Shown here: in pieces, positions 36,400 to 47,417 of the stretch
How the letters are laid out: every line of letters begins with the position of its first letter
Position numbering within the stretch: position 1 is the first letter of the stretch
Program-made: the position numbers and the translations under genes
From: Siphonodentalium dalli
Taxonomy: Eukaryota > Mollusca > Scaphopoda > Gadilida > Siphonodentaliidae
NCBI GenBank assembly: GCA_032622095.1
Contig: CP136068.1
Location: 160,043,465 to 160,107,464 of the forward strand
Length of the DNA stretch: 64,000 nucleotides
Direction of reading: 5' to 3'
The notes under the pieces: generated by a model
Database searches by the model: none
Told to the model about the DNA's origin: nothing
Seen by the model: only the letters and a program-made list of their open reading frames with translations

Positions 36400-38609
36400 C
36401 GTACCATACGTTTCGTCTCGAAAATATACTTTTAAATATACTTTGAAAAAACATCAAAGTAAAACCACCCTACCCCAGCTTTTACAGAAACCTAGTTTGG
36501 AGGGTTTTATTATTCGGTAAAATTGTTTTCGCCCAGTATTGATGTTTCTTCGCGTATATGGGAGTGTTTCTTTTGAATTGGGGAAGGCGTTTATGCTCGG
36601 GCGGTTGTCACTCAATTTTCATGTGAATTTTATATCCATATAGGATACTCTCAGTGGAATTTGGGGAGGCTATGTCGTACTTATGAGATAACTTCAAACA
36701 AATATGCTAGTGTGATGGATGATGTCTTGCTATATACAATGTAGGGTTTTGCGATTCGCTCGCTCGGAGATCGCTTTGGCAACAGAGAGCATGAAGGGGT
36801 CGGACTGATCCGTTTGACACGGTCGACACGAACATGAATTTTGGGACTGATTCCTTATTCACAAAAATGTCTCTTTCGGTGCCCCGCCAAAATACACACT
36901 AGAAACTCCCCAGCCCTCATGGGGGGCACCAACCTGAGGGGTGAAATGGAGTATGGACCATATTTCGAGAACGGTAATGATTTCGGCCAATTGGTGGTAT
37001 GGGTGGGTGGCCCCACCCAAATAACCCATTGAAACACCCCACCCTGACACCCGGGCGGGGAGGGAGTAATCATCCCGAGGGGTGAACATGGGATATGGAC
37101 CATTTTCGAGAACGGTAAGAATTTCGGCCAATTGGTGGTATGGGTGGGGGGGCCGCCCCAAATATACCCTAGAAACACCCCACCCTGACATCCGGGCGGG
37201 GGGGGTTACCATCCCGATGGGTGAACATGGGATACGGACTATTTTCGAGACCGGTAAGGATTTTGGCTAAAGGAGTGGGTGGCCCGCTCCAAATACCCAA
37301 TAGAAACACCACACCCTCATACATGGGTTATCACTCCGATGGGTTAAAAATGGGGATATGGACCATTTGATTCCTTATTTGCAATTTGTTTTCTTTTGGT
37401 AAATTTTACGGCACGGATGGGCGGCGCTGCCAAATCCCCCCTAGAAACACCCTCACCACGGGGGTACCACCCAGAGGGGGTGAAAACGGGGTATGGACCA
37501 TTTTCGAGAACGGTGGGTGGCCCGCCCCGAATTCCCCTTAGAAACGTCCCAACCCCTCACCCCGGGGTCCATAACCCATTTTCACCCGCTCGGATGGTAC
37601 CACCCTGAGTGAGGGTGTGGTGTTTATATGGGGTGTTTGATGACGGACCACCCACACATGCCCCCAAAATTGGAGGAAATCCTATCCGTTCTCGAAAATG
37701 ATCCATACCCCATGTTGAACCCCTCGGTGGTACCCCTCTGGTGAGGGGTTGGGTGTTCCTATTGGGTATTTGGGCGGGCCAACCACCTATGCCGGGGGTG
37801 TTTCTAGGGGTTATTTGGAGTGAACCACCCACTCCTGTCGTCAAATTGGCCGAAATCCTTACCGTACTCGAAAATAGTCCATACCCCATTTCCTCCCCTG
37901 GTGGTACCCCACTGGTGAGGGGTGGGGGTTCTATTGTGTATTTTGTTCGGGCCACCCACTCCTGCCGTCAAATTAGCCTAAATCCTTACCGTTCTCGGAA
38001 ATTGTCCATACCCTGTTCACCCCTCGTGGTTGTACCCCCTCCCCACGAGGCGTGTTGGTGTCTCTATGAGGTATTTGGGAAATGCCACCCATCCACGGAG
38101 TCAAATTCGTCGAGATCATTACCGTTCTCGAAAATGGTCCATTACCCACCTTTTCCCCTCCGGGCGGTACCCCCGGTTTGAGGTGGGGGTGTTTTTGGTG
38201 GGTATTTGGGGCGGGTCATCCACCCATGCCGTAACATTAACCAAAGAGTTTTGCGAATAAGGAATAAGGAATAAGTTCCAAAAGTCATGTTCGACCATGA
38301 TTTTAGATAATAACCGCTATACAACAAACCGTGAATTCGTCGTGATTTGTCAAAGCGCGCGGGTTATTCGCCTGATTAGGAGATTAGATAGCGACAAACG
38401 GGCGCGTGACCCGACAATGCTTTGACAATTAGCCATAATAAACACAGACCACGCCTCCTATCCTTGCAATTGAACAATTGTGGCCCACGGGTAACGCAAT
38501 CGACCAAATCCATGTCGTCCCCGCGGTCGAGTAAAACTTGGTTTTACTACTAAAACCCAGTTTAAACCAGTAGTTTACTAGGTCTAAACTGGAGATGCCG
38601 ATTCTGACC
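36400..38609 (-). mobile_element. 2.4-kb TIR element, copy 2, inverted and truncated
   Basis: The right end (GGAGATGCCGATTCTGACC) corresponds to the left TIR of the copy at 6.3 kb with one change; internal landmarks (GTTTAAAC-type motifs, CAATTGCAAG, ACGCCTCCTAT, the two-sided array of about 125-bp units at 36.87-38.25 kb) follow in reverse order. On its left side homology begins at about 36400, equivalent to position 8440 of copy 1, so roughly 280 bp and one TIR are missing. It splits the LINE. Open frames inside are repeat products. Confidence 0.75.
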
Positions 38610-38639
38610 TTAAGGTCAATCTTAGTGTTATAGATTTGA

Positions 38640-39075
38640 CTCTCAAACCACCTCATTATTATTAAACTGGGAGCCGGAAAGAAAATTTTATCCATTCTAA
38701 ATTTTGCAACGGTTGTAGTGAACTTCGCTTAGATATGTATGATAACTTTATAGCCGGAAGCACAGTGTGTACTTGTGGCACAGAGATCGAGGATGCATTA
38801 CACTTCTTTTTCGAATGTCCATTTTTCCGACAGCAAAGAACTAAATTATATTACAGACTCGACGAGTATGCTTTCACAATAGTAGACGTTAGCCATTTCC
38901 TCAGAGGCGCCCCAAACATTCTACATCATCGAAACCAACTACTCTGTTACATTGTTCAAAAAATATATTTCAGAACGCAAACGTTTCACTTAACGAAAAA
39001 CAGTCGTAAACTACTAACGGCATTGTATGGCATGATATCTATAGGAGAGGATCTCGGGACCGGTAACACCAATCA
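38640..39075 (+). pseudogene. LINE ORF2 C-terminal fragment
   Basis: The reading contains FCNGCSELRLDMYDNF, then VCTCGTEIEDALHFFFECPF and RQQRTKLYYRL, the C-terminal Cys/His-rich region of LINE proteins. An open frame starts at the ATG at 38735, but the protein is only the tail of a larger one; homology-like sequence begins before that ATG. The frame runs past the domain to 39340 without recognisable sequence. It is probably the 3' part of the element whose 5' part is at 35.15-36.39 kb; the middle of the reverse transcriptase is lost, so insertion of the TIR element was accompanied or followed by a deletion. Confidence 0.65.
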
Positions 39076-39409
39076 CCAGACATCATCAACATCAACATTA
39101 TTAATACTACATGTGCATTATATCTGTTATTCATCTTGTTTAAATTTGTGTAAATATTGTCTGGAGAGGGACCACCTTAAGTTGTTATATATTGTGCCGC
39201 AATCCATTGTAACTAATCTTGTGTTACAACAAATATGTTTAAACCAACATAGTGGTATTGCTGTATTGTGTACAGTACACGTCACACGACCACATGATAT
39301 ATATCTCTTTCCTATAACAACAACACTAATGAGCATGTGAATCGTGTTATACTGTATGTGCGCATATGTACACTTATAGTACTGAATTGTATATAGCCTA
39401 AATGTAACA

Positions 39410-39602
39410 GTATAGTACTGAACTGAATACTGCATATGTAACTATAGTACTGAACTGAATACTGCATATGTAACTATAGTACTGAACTGAATACTGCATA
39501 TGTAACTATAGTACTGAACTGAATACTGCATATGTAACTATAGTACTGAACTGAATACTGCATATGTAACTATAGTACTGAACTGAATACTGCATATGTA
39601 AC
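39410..39602 (+). repeat. 32-bp satellite, about six copies
   Basis: The unit is ATAGTACTGAACTGAATACTGCATATGTAACT in two parts (ATAGTACTGAACTGAATACT and GCATATGTAACT). Copies are nearly identical, so the array is young. Diverged half-units extend upstream to about 39375. Confidence 0.9.
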
Positions 39603-39688
39603 AAAATACTACTGGACTGCATATTGTCTACAGTGATTCATTAAGCAGTGGATATGCAACATTATGAGCCTGAGATTTAGGTACAATT

Positions 39689-39815
39689 AAGAAATGGTTG
39701 TTGATTTTGTTGCATTCCATGGAGTATGGATGCAAGTTGGTTCCACACATGAAAATGTCGGACCAACTTGCATCCATACTCCATGGAACGCAACAAAATC
39801 AACATCCATTTCTTA
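39689..39815. repeat. Hairpin (MITE-like), arms about 57 bp
   Basis: AAGAAATGGTTGTTGATTTT, GTTGCATTCCATGGAGTATG and GATGCAAGTTGG are mirrored by CCAACTTGCATCCATACTCC, ATGGAACGCAACAAAATCAA and CATCCATTTCTT, with only a few mismatches and a loop of about 20 nt. Such a stem could be transcribed into a dsRNA hairpin. Confidence 0.85.
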
Positions 39816-40600
39816 TATTTACACGCAACTGGTGATTTAATGGGTTAATTATTGTATTTTCTTCACGTAAAGTGGCGAAATCAATTCGCAGCAAGAACGC
39901 CAACGGCCCAGCGTGGTACAAAACCCGCCCAATTTTCCATCCAACTATTTTTCACAGGGGAGCGCACTCAGTACAATTGTTGTGCTTCGATTCGTTTCAA
40001 ACAAACTAACACTTGCCTAATTCGTATTTGAGAAGATAATAAACAACTTGGCCTTATATTCTTTGAATATACTTTGCGAGATGGAATGGAAAGACATTAT
40101 GGATATATGGCGTTTTTTCTCTAGTAAGAATGATCAACATAAAATAGCTTCAAACGATTCTACATTTCTCATTTTCGAATGAAAATCTTTCGGTGAATAA
40201 ATTTTAAAAGAGGAAAATCACTGAATAAATACAAAACACTACATCACAAATTATTTGATGTAGAGTTTTCTATTTATCTTAAAATCTTATTGTAATTTGT
40301 GTATGCAGTCAAAATAAACTGAGTGAATGTGTAATTTTATATATCTGCAACTTAGTACCTCATTTTTTAAAAACATTTTAGTAGACAATCAGACTACTTA
40401 CTGTGACTTTGGGCAAATACTCCAGTGAATGAAAACACATTTATATAACATAAATGTCTTCAATTGAAACAAGTAAACAACAGTTCTCAACAGTTCTGGT
40501 CAATTTTATCATAGTCGTAGAACAGCGGAATGTTTGCCATCAACTGACGACCAAAGTCTCGTAGGCGTAGAACATCTGAAAATTTATCAAATTATTACTT
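39816..40600. other. Noncoding 3' flank of the recombinase pseudogene
   Basis: AT-rich, no gene. It could include the 3' end of the Crypton-like element, but no border is recognisable. Confidence 0.35.
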
Positions 40601-40604
40601 GTCT

Positions 40605-42353
40605 TTATGTAGATGGATTCATATTTATCGTAAATGAGCATTTTTCGAACGAACAGTTTGGCAACAATGCAGGGCTAATACTGGTTGCGCTTGGTGATTT
40701 GTTGATTACTGTGCCATTCTTTGGTACAATTATGAAGTCATTCCCAATTATTGACATTAGCGGCTGACGTTGTGGAATTGCTAACGCTGTAGAATTACTA
40801 GTAGGAGCGGGCGTCTTTTCAATTTCATCACCTCTAGCCAAAGAACTCAGGGTGCTGCTCAGGGCAGCTTTCTGTTTTGTAGAACACCCACGGTTGTAGC
40901 TTCGAATGCTGCTCTCATTCTTATGGCCGGTCATGAACAGTATATGCCGGAGCTCAAACCCAGCATCATTCATTGCAGAAATGGTGGTAGCACGCAGACA
41001 GTGAGCTGTGTATTTCCTGGAACATCCACAATTTCTACTGATCTCTGGCATAAATGATGAGAAGTATCGTTGTGATATACTTATTGGTGTATACCAAATG
41101 TCAGTTGTTGTGGGATTAACCAACGCATTCTTCTCAATTTTATTAAACAGCGATGTAGCATCCTTGGAAGTTCTCATTAGAAATTATTTGAGCGACTTGA
41201 CTGGGCAGTCATGTTGTCCAGTAGCGTACATTCGCTTGTCGATTCCTGGTTCATGCTTTGCACCCACACCTCCTGTCGCACTTTTCTGGTGTGTCTCGTG
41301 AGTCAACGACGCATACTCCTATACTTTCTCATCAACTTTGAATTCGAATGAATCAACCTTTAGTTGATGATGCAGCTCTAATCCCCTTGACACAAAGTGA
41401 ATTGTAATTAGATACCATGCACGCAGCCTGAGGTGGTATGGAGAATCTACGCACAGATAATCATTAATTAATTTGAGGTCCTCACTGTCTATTATATCTT
41501 TGTGTTTTGTTGGTCTCGAATTTCCCTCTTGTAACATTTTCTTCAGCTTGGAGTTCAGCATGTGATTCGCTGCTTTAAATTCTTGATCCCGCACTATATC
41601 AATACCTCTTCTCAAATCTGCCAGACGTCTATTTATGACACCTCTGATGTTGATCAAATAATTTGTGTGGTATTCGCCAGCAATCTGATTGGGCAGGGTC
41701 TCTTTCCTCTTCTCAACATTACCTAGTTTCGCTTCTGCATAGAAGTGGCGCAGTGTATCACTTAATTCAGCTGTTGATGCTATTTCCAAATCCACTGCTC
41801 TCCCTACCGCCAAACACCAGTCTTCAAATATTTTCACTCCCCACCGAGTGTTCGCCAGCGTCTTCTTTGAGCAATGATAGTTGTTCTCTAGCTCCTGCAG
41901 TTCATGCTCCTGCAGTGCTTGGAATCTACCTGTTGTGTTATTATCAACCTTTCTCTCAGTCTCACCTGATTTTGTTTCAGCATGATCACCAGGTATGTCC
42001 ATGGGTTCCTCGAACAAAGTGTCATTCATTGGAAATAACTCATTAATATCAAATTCCGATTGCATGTTTTGGAATGAACTTGTAGTTGCAGACACACTCA
42101 CAGTTCCAGCTGTCATTGCCAATAAGGGATTTTCATCAACACTCATAACAGTTTTTGTGCCATCAGTAACATCCATGGCTGAATCAGAGTCCGCAAGACT
42201 AATCCCCATCAGCAAATCATCATCGAAAATGTCATTTGCGAATAATTCTTCGATGTTAAAATCGGAATTAATGAGAAAATCGCCGGTATTCATTTTTGTC
42301 GTTTTTCCAGGTAATCTAGAACGTAGACGTACATTCACGTGTATTCGTGTCAA
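40605..42353 (-). pseudogene. Crypton/DUF3504-type tyrosine recombinase, two in-frame stops
   Basis: One continuous minus-strand frame of 582 codons is interrupted only by TAG at 41319-41321 (codon 345) and TAA at 41184-41186 (codon 390). Codons 1-130 are acidic and low in structure (ELFANDIFDDDLL). Codons 150-300 look like the helical N-terminal core-binding domain of the family (CSKKTLANTRWGVKIFEDWC). The catalytic domain shows Arg323 (FVSRGLELHH), the H-x-x-R box His451/Arg454 (YTAHCLRATT), His477 (TGHKNESS) and the nucleophile candidate Tyr486 (SIRSYNR). All catalytic residues remain, so decay is recent. It has no introns. Met at codon 21 (42293) may be the true start. A retrocopy of a domesticated host DUF3504 gene is the alternative. 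Integration by this family is by site-specific recombination without TIRs, so element ends cannot be read here. Confidence 0.75.
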
Positions 42354-42359
42354 AACAAT

Positions 42360-43400
42360 GATGACGAAATGTTTACAAACTATTCTCTCAAAACAATTTT
42401 TTTTTATTTGGAAGATATATTCTCTAATGTACGTGCAACTTATTTCAATATATCAAGATATAAGACGAGATAATCTATCATATATCGCATTTTGTTATGT
42501 CTATTAAAAGGGAACTATGTTGTTGTCGGTGACCCCATCAATACGCGGAGTACATGGCTTAACTATACTTAACTGGGCGGAGTAAACGTCATTACCATAA
42601 TTTATTTGTATTCGAAATGCGCCCAATGTCGCGGCGTGCATATCGACATGCAAGTTGCATCTACACTAAAATGTAAGCAAGTTGGGGCTAGCGGGCGACG
42701 TCACGTGACACGGTTTCAACCAATGGGCATCCATAATTTAATATCTACAGGGTGAATGCATGTAGGAGTGTAAATATTATGCTATATATTATTCCGTGAT
42801 TACTAATAGCTTCATAACAATGGAACCAATTGTCTGGCATTTGCGCCCAGCATAAACGTATATCATATTCAATTTGTTTTGAAAATGGCGATTACGACAG
42901 TATAATTCTCGGGCGATGATAGTTCATTGTGCATATATCAAGAGTGTTACATGTATACGGCCAATATCGCCATCCGAGCACCAATTGTCTGCATGAAATT
43001 ATGTATTTAAAATCACACGTGCGGGGTATGACTTGCGTTGGAGTGCACATCGTTGACCATTAAAAATATCGGAGCATGGTGTAGCCGATAATTACACGTT
43101 GTTCAAACACAGCAGAATCAAATTGCGCTGTATGTCTTATTAGCTGAAACAGGCTCCCGACTCCCTTTATATAGCACCAATGGGCTTTCGGCCCCTGCCC
43201 TTTGTGTGTTAGGGGCCGCGCTTCGTCCGCGCACATTTTAGTCTTAGACGTAGGCTTTATTCAACGGCCGCCCCATTGTACTCATCGCGCACATTTTTTG
43301 TCGTTTACAAATTTTGAAGTGAAAAACAAACAAACTAAAATATTTGGTTTTGGTTTTGTTTTTAAATTAAATTTTGTGTAAATAAGAAATTAATAATAAC
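42360..43400. other. Noncoding upstream of the recombinase
   Basis: Contains a GC-richer patch at 43170-43280 (GGCTTTCGGCCCCTGCCC, GGGGCCGCGCTTCGTCC), followed by an A/T-rich low-complexity tract to 43430. No gene recognised. Confidence 0.35.
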
Positions 43401-43420
43401 ATATTATTTGTTTTAAATTT

Positions 43421-43690
43421 AATGTTTTGTGTTTAAACTATCGCCGTTATAGCATCATACCGGGTATTCTGAGTCACCACGCCAATTTGGTTGAAATAGG
43501 TCCAGGTGTCTGGGAGAAAAATCGCGCGCCAGAAGACAGACATAGAGACAGACAGGCTGTACTCTGTTATTTTTATACTAGCAGGGTGACCCGACTTCGT
43601 CCGGGCCGTTTCCCCTCTGCTTTCATCCATCGAAAGGCGCGAATTGACCTTGAATTGACCATTTTGAATGGCTGTTGTAGCTAAATTTGG
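43421..43690 (-). mobile_element. Helitron-like terminus junction
   Basis: At 43578-43581 lies CTAG, and on the minus strand it is preceded by a GGCCCGGAC...GTCGGGTC hairpin and followed by T, as in the array at 26.9-28.96 kb. To the left the sequence has GCCAATTTGGTTGAAATAGG, then GACAGACATAGAGACAGACAG, the same kind of body and (ACAG)n tail. So one partial unit (43421-43577) abuts the 3' end of another (from 43578), again with no spacer. Confidence 0.5.
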
Positions 43691-45108
43691 GAATTGCCAG
43701 ACCTGATCAGTGCGACCTTTTTGAGAACTTTTTGGATTATCCTTCTTTCATCAAAATCACAAAACAACAATTTCCGTATTTAACTTTTATAGTTAAATAT
43801 AACTATAATAGTATGATGTGTCTGACCTGATAACAATAAGTGTGTGTTTGATCAGCGGTGTCCATAGGATAACGTTTGATAGTGAGAATATAAGTCATCT
43901 AGAGCAAAAACAGTTTAGACTGAAGTGTAAACATGTACGATTTTAGGGGTGGCAGATTTTAATTAGTCGGAACATTTCCGATTATCGGTATACAAGGTAA
44001 GATTGAAACAGGACATTCAAATTTGTGTTATCATTAGATTCATGTAACTGATATATTATGTGTGTTGATTGACTCATATTTTTGAATAAGTTAAAACTTC
44101 AATCTCGTTTATGCCAATTAACTATAAAACTAATTAGCTTATTGACTATAACTGAATTATTGCTTGTTTGATAGAGACAAAAAAACAGCACGAGGCCGAT
44201 TTATGGGAACTGATCGTTGCTAGCATTCATGTGCCCTATTATAATTTAAATTGTCATACAATTATGTAAATCATATTGTTCAATGTCTTGTTTGGTGTAT
44301 TCATGTATTAATTGAGACTATAATAAATATTGTTTGAACCAATGCAAGGTGGCCTATTGTCCAGGACTAAGGCGGCTAAGTTCTCAGTTAGCCGCATGCG
44401 ATATTCATAACTAAATATCCAATCTTGAATTGGTACATAAATTATCAATACATATTAGGACATGTCATTCCATGAGTATCTGGATTATGCGATGATTTAA
44501 AAATGTATCTGGCCTGTCCTCGTGGAAAGAATATGCATATATTTAAACGATTACCTGGCAAATAAACATGTAAACATTACTGTGGGAGATACAACCGGAA
44601 CACAAGTGAATCGATATGCAGAATTCTGATATATTTGTATTGTGTCGGTTGATATGATATTAGTTATCTTCGGTAACATCGGGGGTACATGGAGATTTAA
44701 TACATGGGTGTCGATTTTGAACTCAGAGACATCCAGGTATTAAATTTCCATGTACCCCACGGTGTTCCCTGTGATAACGGTGTTGTCCCCACAACAATAG
44801 CCATGCTGCCTCAATTTAAGTGTGGTATCCATAGGTTCGTACATTAATTCACACCAATAAGAATAATTCATAGCCAACGTATGGATCCGACACCACGTGA
44901 CGTCAAACTCGGCATGCTAGAGCAACGTCACGATTGGTAGAAACTGCAAGTGTCATTCATACATATATTTCAGATGTTTCACGTGCTCATGTACCCACTC
45001 TCGTTTCGCCCACGTTCTCTTATTCGCAGCTGACAAGGGTGGCGGGGACATGGTGATTTAAACGTGGCGTTGTAGCCAATCAGATCGCTAGTTACAACCG
45101 ATGTGGGC
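43690..45108. other. Noncoding with one hairpin
   Basis: No gene. An imperfect hairpin at about 44690-44762 pairs GGGGTACATGGAGATTTAAT with ATTAAATTTCCATGTACCCC, and ACATGGGTGTC with GACATCCAGGT. Confidence 0.45.
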
Positions 45109-45610
45109 AATAGCCAGGATCAGCCACACGTACGTGTAACTTGTAACGTGTGTTACGATGGTATTGCTATAGATATACACCTGGTGGGAAAAGCATTGTG
45201 ATATTACACTACACGTTTTCAATATCGGCAAACCTCTAATGAAACTTAGACGATACAGACAAGGCGAGACTCTATATGTCGTTCATTTGTCACCATGTGC
45301 TCATCCATATATTACTAGTACCATGATGAATGATGCATGCATGTTGAATTTCCGTTCCGTTCCAACCACGACATGCGAGTATATACAAGAAGCCACAATT
45401 TGCTTCAATCAAATTAAAATCAATCCGCGACGTCGGCGTATATCTACCTGCAGCGCTGATCGGTCATTCTGTTAGCAGACGATAGGTACACAAAACTTCT
45501 GAACGGTTTGGTCGTGTACGTGGCGGCGTCATTATCACGTCTGACTTATGTTGGCATTGATAACACTCGTTACAAGTTACAAGTACGTGTGTCTGATCCA
45601 GGCTATTATT
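45109..45610. mobile_element. Inverted-repeat element of about 500 bp
   Basis: CAATAGCCAGGATCAGCCAC, ACGTACGTGTAACTTGTAAC and GTGTGTTA at the left are mirrored by TAACACTCG, TTACAAGTTACAAGTACGTG and TGTCTGATCCAGGCTATT at the right, giving arms of about 47 bp. The interior is noncoding. MITE-like; exact borders unknown. Confidence 0.55.
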
Positions 45611-46797
45611 TTGTATCCCGATATGCACATTTGCTGCTTGAACTGTGACCATTTGCAGCTTCTACTGTGTATTATGTTGTGCCTAATACAAGTGATGTGT
45701 GAATGTTTAGGTTGAAATCAATAGCAGTGATGATTGCAACTTTAATCTGTCTTTTTACCAGACAATAGTGATGTTTCGAAATTTTCTGTAACACTGTAAT
45801 TTGGCACCACGCATCAGTGATCACATGGTTTCATGACTGGTTGCATGTACAATTACAGTGATAACTGACAATGTGACTACTGTGTGAGCTTTATAATATA
45901 TTTAAACTGGAATTAAAAAACAAATGTGAGGAATTTATGTCCCTACCAGCCGATACCTACGATACCAAATACAATGCTCCGATGCAACCGGTACCTACCA
46001 TAGCAAATACAAGGCTCCATAGCAGAAGCACGGGTGGTTGTTATCTGGCCTCAGCATATCCGCATGGGATATATCAATATGTAGATACGTATTTGTGTCA
46101 CGAACCTTGTATCGGGATACCTATCGAAACACGACAGGACGTATTGTCCATGCATGATGGGACTATATAATTATGATGGTATTGGCCATGCGTATCCTAT
46201 CTCTAATTAACACCATATATATCCGACACCGGAAAAAACGCAGGAATTTAGGTAATTGATCATATTGACAGTATATCACCATTATAATTTCATAAACACA
46301 TTTATGATGCGTAATAATTTTAGCAACATCTCTGGATGAATATGTTCGCTATACAATGGCCTGTGTCGATTATTGAAGACGAATTTAACAGTGCAACGCA
46401 CACCAGGTAATGCTCAATAATAGTGCATTCATGCACGGAAAATATGCATCGTCAGATCTAAGACGCCCAGTATTATACCCTATTACATTTTCTCGAGACA
46501 TGAATCTATTCCCGAAGAGAATGTATCAATGAGGAACGGGTGGCATGTTGTGAATTAATATTCAGCGCATTCGCAAACAATAAGACTTAAACTTTTGATG
46601 CTAGTGTGCGACAAATTGCAATCGACATATATATATTGTCGCACGAATTGGTCCTGCCTTCCTCCAGACACGAGATAACAACTATGTAGGACAAAGGGCA
46701 AACACGTTATAAATGCGGTTGGTCGACTGCATTTAAGATGGTATAGCTTGTATGTATATTAGCTACAGTTAAATAGGATTTGACTTGCAACAAGACC
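45611..46797. other. Noncoding, nothing recognised
   Basis: AT-rich sequence. A 77-codon frame at 45937-46170 has no motif. Confidence 0.4.
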
Positions 46798-47068
46798 CTA
46801 TATAAGACAATGCATTGGCCTAGAATTGTTTTATCAATATTTCTTACATTCTAACAATTTGTGATCGTTTTTTTTTATAATTTTTTGTTATATTAACATA
46901 TGTTCGCCCCTTTCAATGCAGATATTTTTTTCTTATATTCTTTAAAAAATTTATAATTTTTATATTTTTTCTTACATTCTTTAACAATTTTATAATTTTG
47001 TATCAATTTTTCTTACATTCTTTATCACTTTTTAATTTTTTTTTTACATTTTTTAACAATTATACAAA
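46798..47068. mobile_element. Partial copy of the hairpin-ended element
   Basis: It starts with TATATAAGACAATGCATTGG, matching the inner half of the terminal hairpin, then repeats TTTTTCTTACATTCTTTAAC-type sequence as in copy B at 34.6 kb. The outer hairpin half and the other end are missing. A Helitron-like 3' motif (GATGTGCCCGACTTCATCCG) follows directly at 47073. Confidence 0.6.
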
Positions 47069-47417
47069 AAAAAGCTGATGTGCCCGACTTCATCCGGGCT
47101 ATTTAGGGATTTTAACGTTGAAAAGTATTAGGAAAAAGAAAAACACTATTGTTCGATCGGCCCAGAAACATCCCTATATGAGCGTATATGAACGAGGTCA
47201 AGGTAAAGGACACGGACGGACGTATTGTGTAGCTTTAATATTTAAAGTGGATTAGGCGACCTATGAATATCGTTTCCTGATGCGTCCGTTGACACTCATA
47301 AAAACAAAATAAGGATAAAACTAATGTGTTTAACATCAGTGTTACATCTTGTTCACTTCGCTTGAATAAGGAAATATCGTTTTTGATTTCAATATGTACA
47401 GTATGTATAGCGACCAG

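Noticed and set aside
41663-42507. Plus-strand open frames of 127 and 170 codons
   Set aside because: They lie antisense to the recombinase pseudogene and are shadows of its coding strand.
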